DNA of 64,000 nt from positions 17,215 through 81,214 of the forward strand of contig QCPC01000007.1 of NCBI GenBank assembly GCA_003212695.1. Direction: 5' to 3'. Source of the stretch: Prochlorococcus sp. AG-436-C13. Lineage in GTDB: Bacteria; Cyanobacteriota; Cyanobacteriia; PCC-6307; Cyanobiaceae. Each line of letters begins with the position of its first letter. Within the stretch, counting starts at the first letter, position 1. Of the stretch, positions 60,067 through 64,000 are shown in pieces. The notes below the pieces were generated by a model. That model ran no database searches. It was not told the DNA's origin and saw only the letters and a program-made list of their open reading frames with translations. Made by a program: the position numbers and the translations under genes.

Positions 60067-60219
60067 ATGAGAACTACTGAATACTCTACTACACTACCTA
60101 TGGTGCACCTGCGTTATTTACGCTCACTACCTATGGGACTTGATTTATTAATTTATTTCGCCTAGAAATAAGATTCCCCATCACCCAGGCTCTGCGTTTT
60201 ACGCTGAGTCTTTTTTTTT
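60067..60219 (+). ncRNA. Candidate small RNA or short-peptide mRNA
   Basis: A putative transcript with -10-like elements upstream (TACAAT 60053-60058, TAGTAT 60061-60066) that ends at a strong intrinsic terminator. It contains CACTACCTATGG twice, 33 bases apart. A hairpin GCGT-TATTT-ACGC lies between the copies and is echoed by the terminator stem GCGT-TTT-ACGC. A 32-codon open frame from ATG 60067 to TAG 60165 (MRTTEYSTTLPM...) covers the repeats. No Shine-Dalgarno sequence is evident. It matches none of the cyanobacterial sRNA families I can recall (Yfr1, Yfr2). RNA versus peptide is undecided. Confidence 0.4.
60188..60219 (+). terminator. Rho-independent terminator
   Basis: GGCTCTGCGT (60188-60197) pairs with ACGCTGAGTC (60201-60210) around a TTT loop. 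There is one T-T mismatch and one G-U pair. The stem is followed by nine T residues (60211-60219). This is a classic intrinsic terminator for plus-strand transcription. No annotated plus-strand CDS ends nearby, so it implies a transcript upstream. Confidence 0.8.
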
Positions 60220-60396
60220 GAATAAATTGGTCTTAAGTTTGCAGCAAGCTTTTTTGGGATTTTAAAAATGTCTTTTTGATCAATGCAAATTTTTTAATAG
60301 GCAGTCTATCTTTTCCATTGGAATAACTTCTATGTAGTGGTGTTTATTCGCTGTATAGGCGACAATAGCCTTAATTTATTAGAAAAATTAGTCTTG

Positions 60397-60612
60397 TTAG
60401 TCTTGATCATTCAGTTGAACCCAACCAATAGTCCACTTTGCATAGGTTTTTAATTCGCTCCAGTTAAGCTTAAATTGAATATCGTTATCAAGTACAGCTT
60501 TAAGCACTACCCAGCGTTCTTCTCCTTTGCCGCCATATTCTATAACTTCAAAATGACGATGTCCTTCCCTTGGGGAGCTTGATGTCCATGCTTTGTTAGG
60601 TGGCCACCTCAT
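60397..60612 (-). CDS. TIGR02450 tryptophan-rich small protein
   Basis: A 71-residue basic/aromatic protein. It has Trp at several conserved points (RWPPNKAWTSSSP at the N-terminus, EERWVVLKAVLD in the middle, YAKWTIGWVQL at the end) and the core RHFEVIEY. This matches TIGR02450, a Trp-rich family of cyanobacteria and some proteobacteria with unknown function. ATG start at 60612. It lies between two DoxX genes, transcribed divergently from the second. Confidence 0.8.
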   Translation of the reverse strand: MRWPPNKAWTSSSPREGHRHFEVIEYGGKGEERWVVLKAVLDNDIQFKLNWSELKTYAKWTIGWVQLNDQD

Positions 60613-60859
60613 TTATTTAGCTGACATTTTTTAAAATTATACTTAGGTGAGTACATGGACCGTCATTTCTTAACTCATATTTTATACGAATAATTTCTCA
60701 TGACAATTTTGCTATCGAAAGCTGTATATATGCATAACCCATTTTTTTGAATATATATGCATAAATCCATTGAAAATAACTAGTTACAGCCATGTGATCT
60801 GGATACACTCATCGTTGAGCTCTAATTATTTGCTTTTAATCTGTCTTATTGGGTTATTT

Positions 60860-61315
60860 ATGAATCTAAACAAATTTCTTTCATTTGAATTTTTAGGGAG
60901 GATTCTATTTACTACTACTTTTTTAGTTGCTGTACCTCCCAAGGTACTTAAGTTTGATACTGTAGTTGATGCAATAGTTCTAAAAGGTATTTCCCCGGGG
61001 CTAGCTTCCTTCCTTCTTGTTTCTGCCATTATCTTTTTATTACTAGGAAGCTTACTTTTCCTTTTAGGCAAAGCTAGATATGGATCGGCCTTGCTTTTAT
61101 TGTTTTTAGTGCCTACAACTGTGATTTTTCATTTAATACCTTTTGATTCTCAGTCATTCTTTATGAATATTGGCTTAATAGGAGCATTAATTATCTTTTT
61201 TAATAGATTAGATGTGAATTTAGAGTTAGGTAAAACACATAATTCTTTTATCTTATTTACTAATATGGTTATAAAATCGATTATCTTAGAGCTTTCAAAA
61301 TTATTAAAAAAATAA
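60860..61315 (+). CDS. DoxX family membrane protein (second copy)
   Basis: A 151-residue membrane protein with four helices and a C-terminal tail. The core LGRILFTTTFLVAVPPKVL, ASFLLVSAIIFLLLGSLLFL and LVPTTVIFHLIPFDSQSFF is clearly homologous to the DoxX gene at 59440-59802; both contain PTT-x-IFH-x-x-PF. I start at ATG 60860 (MNLNKFLS). The in-frame ATG 60770 adds a 30-residue leader not matched in the paralogue. The two genes lie on opposite strands about 1 kb apart, so a simple tandem duplication is unlikely. Confidence 0.72.
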   Translation: MNLNKFLSFEFLGRILFTTTFLVAVPPKVLKFDTVVDAIVLKGISPGLASFLLVSAIIFLLLGSLLFLLGKARYGSALLLLFLVPTTVIFHLIPFDSQSFFMNIGLIGALIIFFNRLDVNLELGKTHNSFILFTNMVIKSIILELSKLLKK

Positions 61316-61539
61316 AATTAAAATAAAACTATTAGTAAGATTACTTACTTCTCCAAATTAGGAAGCCAATTATATCGTTAGTTTATTTGTTATGGGCTTA
61401 TTTATAGATCAATTTCCGTTAATAAAGATACAATTTGAACTTTATGTGTTTTTCACACTTCTGTAAAGTTTGGATATCAATACAAATTAGTTAAATAATG
61501 AATCTAGTAGTTATTTTTAAATTGAATATTTTGTCTTGT

Positions 61540-61680
61540 ATGGAAAATTTGACAAAAGATCTCTGTTCCTTGGGCCTTCAACCTTTAGATGCTCTTGGCT
61601 TTAATTCTGAGGAAGAATTACTAGATGCCTTAGTTCCTCTAATGGATGAGATAGAAATTGAACAAGTGTTAATCGCTTAA
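61540..61680 (+). CDS. Small acidic hypothetical protein
   Basis: A 46-residue, acidic, helix-forming product (MENLTKDLCSLGLQPLDALG...IEIEQVLIA) with regular Leu/Glu spacing and no recognised domain. The frame is open back to ATG 61498, but the upstream 14 residues are hydrophobic and poorly balanced, so I prefer ATG 61540. It occurs in a stretch rich in short genes. There is no close neighbour on the same strand. It could be a short regulatory or adaptor protein; function unknown. Confidence 0.45.
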   Translation: MENLTKDLCSLGLQPLDALGFNSEEELLDALVPLMDEIEIEQVLIA

Positions 61681-61795
61681 TTTATTTTTTTGTTTTGGCC
61701 TATTAGTTTTATTTATATTAATGCCAAAATAAACTGCAAAGACAAAAGTATAGCTATTAATAGAGCGTTTCTATGACTGAATATTTAGTAATATT

Positions 61796-62038
61796 TTAGT
61801 ATTTGCTGTTTAATGCTTTAGATACAAGCGTATCTATTAGAACTGCTGTAAAGAACAAACTTAATGATGGTATGAATAATGGGTACCATAAAACTCGGAA
61901 GAGTTTTAACGGACTTTGTACATCGTACATGTTTAATATTATTGAAACAAGAAAATATAAAGCTCCCAAAATAAGTATAAATACATTTGCAACAAGAAAT
62001 TTGTCTAGCAATTGCTTGTATTTATTAGCCTTTTCCAA
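61796..62038 (-). CDS. Small two-helix membrane protein
   Basis: An 80-residue protein with two membrane helices (about residues 15-36, LVANVFILILGALYFLVSII, and 49-70, LWYPLFIPSLSLFFTAVLI) joined by a short loop. I have the impression of similar proteins in marine picocyanobacteria, with the LxxFxxLWxPLFxP pattern, but the function is not known. ATG start at 62038. No operon partner is visible. Confidence 0.62.
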   Translation of the reverse strand: MEKANKYKQLLDKFLVANVFILILGALYFLVSIILNMYDVQSPLKLFRVLWYPLFIPSLSLFFTAVLIDTLVSKALNSKY

Positions 62039-62273
62039 AATTACAAGATCTTATTATTGTAATACAATCTTACTCTACTTGTATTTCTATATTGTTTGTA
62101 ATGAAAAAGAGCTAGTCTGATATTTAAATTCACAATATTTGTAATAATGGTAGATTAAGATAATGGCAGAATTGAAGTAAAATCTACGAACTGAGTGAGA
62201 TTAATTATATAGAAAATAGTGAGAATTGTAGTCACTTAATATCTGTTTGCCCAACATTATTAGGCATTTTCAA

Positions 62274-62432
62274 TCAGGCTGCAATTGTATCTCTATGTTT
62301 TATAGATTTACCTTCAAAAACTTTAAAATGAATTTGACTTTCTTGATTAGATTTGACCCTCCAGTGATTTATTAGCATTTCAAGTTCTTTTATGCGAGTC
62401 TCTGCATACTTTATTTTTTCTTCTGTGCTCAT
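62274..62432 (-). CDS. Small hypothetical protein (52 aa)
   Basis: A short frame read as MSTEEKIKYAETRIKELEML followed by INHWRVKSNQESQIHFKVFEG and a short basic end. The first 25 residues form a charged amphipathic, possibly coiled-coil helix. Small proteins starting with this EEKIKYAxxRIKELE pattern are, from memory, recurrent in Prochlorococcus genomes. It has an ATG start. The function is unknown and it is below usual length cut-offs. Confidence 0.5.
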   Translation of the reverse strand: MSTEEKIKYAETRIKELEMLINHWRVKSNQESQIHFKVFEGKSIKHRDTIAA

Positions 62433-62492
62433 GAAATAATGTTAATTTAGTACTTTTAATATGCGCTGTATTGCAGATTTTGCAAGTCATCA

Positions 62493-62576
62493 ATGAGCAA
62501 AATGGATAAATATTTGTTTTTTTGGGTATTAATACTTACTAGTTATGTTTTTTCTTTTGCGCTGTTGTTGTTTTGA
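62493..62576 (+). CDS. Candidate 27-aa membrane micropeptide
   Basis: ATG at 62493 opens a 27-codon frame MSKMDKYLFFWVLILTSYVF...: a short basic start and one hydrophobic helix, like many cyanobacterial micro-membrane proteins. There is no ribosome-binding site worth noting and no recognised homologue. It could be chance in AT-rich DNA. Confidence 0.3.
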   Translation: MSKMDKYLFFWVLILTSYVFSFALLLF

Positions 62577-62697
62577 TCTTAATTATTTTCTGTAAGGATA
62601 ATATTTACAATGATTATATTGGTATAAATAAGAACAGAATTATGTTTGCTTTACATGGGTAATTTGATATATATTAAAATTGTGATTATGTTTCTTT

Positions 62698-62937
62698 ATG
62701 AAAAAAGTAAAATATGCAGAGGTTGCACCATGGGATGGCGGCCCTAATCAAACCCATACTAATGATCCTGAATGGATTATGCAGAAAGGAATTATTGAAG
62801 TTTCATTCAGCAGAAACCAGTTAGATCATAATTATTTTCATATTAGAAGAGGCGAAAAAGAAGAACAGGTTTTCACTTTCCAGGCAAGATATTTATATCA
62901 AGAACTATTAGATAAAGGTTTCCGTCTGAAAGAATAG
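62698..62937 (+). CDS. Small hypothetical protein (79 aa)
   Basis: A 79-residue soluble protein (MKKVKYAEVAPWDGGPNQTH... QELLDKGFRLKE) with a balanced amino acid mix unlike random AT-rich translation, including several Trp, His and Gln. No domain is recognised. It is flanked by non-coding DNA on both sides. ATG start at 62698. A weak bulged hairpin follows about 35 bases after its stop (near 62,973-62,993). Confidence 0.55.
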   Translation: MKKVKYAEVAPWDGGPNQTHTNDPEWIMQKGIIEVSFSRNQLDHNYFHIRRGEKEEQVFTFQARYLYQELLDKGFRLKE

Positions 62938-63522
62938 ATTTAATAACCCCATTTTTCTTGTAATTGCTTACAGACAGAGCCTTTAGAAGGTCTGAAATTT
63001 ATTTTAGATTAACGACCTTTTCGCCCATATTAAAAAATAAGCCTTCTTCTTTTACCATATATTCTGATTCCTGTTTTTAGTTCATTCTTGACTTAGTTTA
63101 GAATCTAAAATCTTTAGAAACTTTTTTCCACAACTTACATACAAGATAAAGCAGATTGATTTATTTTTAAAACTAAATATTACGTTATTGCTATGTGATA
63201 TATGACACATTTCAGCGTAATCTCTTGCTATAACAGGTTTTACTTCCTTGACATAAGCGCTTGTAATTAAACCACTTATCTCATTGGACTACTCAATTGC
63301 AAGGTTCTAATAAAATATGCAAATTGTGGAAATGTGGAAAAACCCCATTTATGACCCTGTTCTTTTATGTTGTATATTGGTTTATATTTGCCTTTATCAA
63401 ACAGCTATATATATAGATTAGAAATTTTTAGCTTTCTCTTTTGTCTAATAAGTCATTCTAATTTATTAAATCTAATAAGTGTACAAATTTAGACTTTTTA
63501 GATCCTACTGGTTAAGCTATTT
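62938..63522. other. 585-base region with low coding potential
   Basis: Between the 79-residue gene and mfd there is no long open frame on either strand. A weak hairpin follows the 79-residue gene. A 34-codon frame at 63317-63421 is the only candidate gene. The rest is AT-rich with no repeat or RNA motif that I recognise. Confidence 0.55.
63317..63421 (+). CDS. Candidate 34-aa membrane micropeptide
   Basis: ATG 63317 (or ATG 63332) opens a frame MQIVEMWKNPIYDPVLLCCI... ending at TAG 63419-63421. A polar WKNPIYDP start leads into one hydrophobic helix (VLLCCILVYICLYQTAIYI). The WxNPxYDPV box looks like a conserved protein start rather than chance, but I cannot place it in a family. No clear ribosome-binding site. 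Confidence 0.38.
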   Translation: MQIVEMWKNPIYDPVLLCCILVYICLYQTAIYID

Positions 63523-64000
63523 TCAGCCTACTCCGCCTTGAGATAGTTTTTCAATCAGTCTTGCACTTGATTCGTTGTCCATAGATGGAATTTTTTCAGC
63601 CATTTTTTCCAGCCATTCAATTATTACTTCAATTTGCCTGTCAATTTCTAACATCGCAAGACCTCTAAGTGTTATTTCTGAAAATGTATTACCTTTTTTG
63701 TATACAAGCCTTCCATGTAAATGTTTCTCAAGCCCACTACGTAGAAGCCTAAATACAGATTCATTCATTTGAGTTTCCAGAACAATATTTGGTTTTATTC
63801 GTTTAACTCTTGAAATACCTATTCTTTTAGTAAGTAATTTTAATTTCATTATTAGAATTAAAGCCTCGACAGGACTTGGTAAAATTCCAAATCGATCTAT
63901 CCAAGCTCTTGTTAGTTCAATTAACTCAGCTTTATTTTTACATTCCGATGCTTCTTTATAAGCAGATATCTTCTCTTCATTCCCTTTTATCCATGTTCCA
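63523..64000 (-). CDS. mfd: Transcription-repair coupling factor, C-terminal part
   Basis: The C-terminal (D7) domain of Mfd, the ATP-dependent translocase that removes stalled RNA polymerase and recruits UvrA. The frame is open to the right edge; upstream codons read AELIELTRAWIDRFGILPSP then VEALILIMKLKLLTKRIGIS, which matches the Mfd region after the translocase (TRxWxDRFGxLPxPV). The protein therefore starts beyond the window and an apparent ATG at 63849 is internal. The C-terminus is a short variable tail. Confidence 0.88.
   Translation of the reverse strand, partial: GTWIKGNEEKISAYKEASECKNKAELIELTRAWIDRFGILPSPVEALILIMKLKLLTKRIGISRVKRIKPNIVLETQMNESVFRLLRSGLEKHLHGRLVYKKGNTFSEITLRGLAMLEIDRQIEVIIEWLEKMAEKIPSMDNESSARLIEKLSQGGVG

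Larger units (their letters stand above)
59803..60396. other. 594-base region without a confirmed protein gene
   Basis: No convincing conventional CDS is seen between the DoxX gene and the TIGR02450 gene. The region holds a strong plus-strand terminator (60188-60219) preceded by a candidate small transcript. It also has a weak hairpin CTAGT-AAA-ACTAG followed by GTTTTT near 59,905-59,925. The rest is AT-rich with only very short open frames. Confidence 0.6.

Noticed and set aside
61693..61729. TTTTGGC/GCCAAAA inverted repeat after the 46-residue gene
   Set aside because: The arms are 7 bp with a 23-base spacer and there is no T-run; too weak to call a terminator.

Overview
The window looks like a piece of a low-light-adapted Prochlorococcus (marine picocyanobacterium) chromosome. 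This rests on strongly AT-rich DNA, very short intergenic gaps, and cyanobacteria-restricted families (DUF760, DUF4336, DUF3531, CPP1-like, CRR42/SipA-like, Psb32/TPM, TIGR04168, TIGR02450). Further support comes from phylloquinone genes menD and menB, a purK-linked 6S RNA, and an NtcA-type promoter in front of glnA. The strain cannot be fixed from the sequence alone. I recognise no tRNA, rRNA, CRISPR array, prophage or insertion sequence.

Bases 1-52,500 are a compact housekeeping block with frequent strand switches. In order it holds: a metal ABC permease (cut by the left edge); DUF4336, DUF760 and lepB; menD and menB (vitamin K1), glgA, murF, glmU; an MnmC-like methyltransferase with aroA; ubiD; comB, a nitrilase, an N-acetylmuramoyl-alanine amidase, murI and a solanesyl-type prenyl transferase; a HAD phosphatase and acs; glnA under NtcA control; two PLP enzymes and tadA; bioY, lspA and a DUF697 GTPase; sipA-like, prfC and CPP1-like; an EcfA-like ATPase with hslO; DUF3531, rsmE and DUF92. 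Next come an aspC-phnD-phnC-phnE-SGNH operon, a uracil-DNA glycosylase, ispG, a Ctp protease, DUF1543, nadA facing a TIGR04168 phosphoesterase, psb32, a DUF185 methyltransferase, aroB, purK and the 6S RNA. Several convergent pairs overlap at their 3' ends.

Bases 52,787-59,802 look accessory. A minus-strand series runs from a ferritin-like di-iron protein through a NodU/CmcH-type carbamoyltransferase and a 53-residue DUF5989-like membrane protein (shorter than usual ORF cut-offs) to a quinone-dependent D-lactate dehydrogenase. A membrane-anchored SGNH-hydrolase-like gene is divergent from it. A TPR lipoprotein and a DoxX protein follow. The carbamoyltransferase/DUF5989/SGNH association suggests modification of a surface or secreted glycan or small molecule. 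It is the best candidate for an undescribed system here.

Bases 59,803-63,522 have low coding density. They hold a candidate small transcript with a strong terminator, a TIGR02450 Trp-rich protein, a second DoxX paralogue and several very small proteins. The window ends inside mfd, read from the minus strand.

A recurring oddity is genes whose conserved N-terminus lies upstream of any ATG, GTG or TTG (menD, nadA and the TIGR04168 phosphoesterase). This points to ATT, ATA or CTG initiation.
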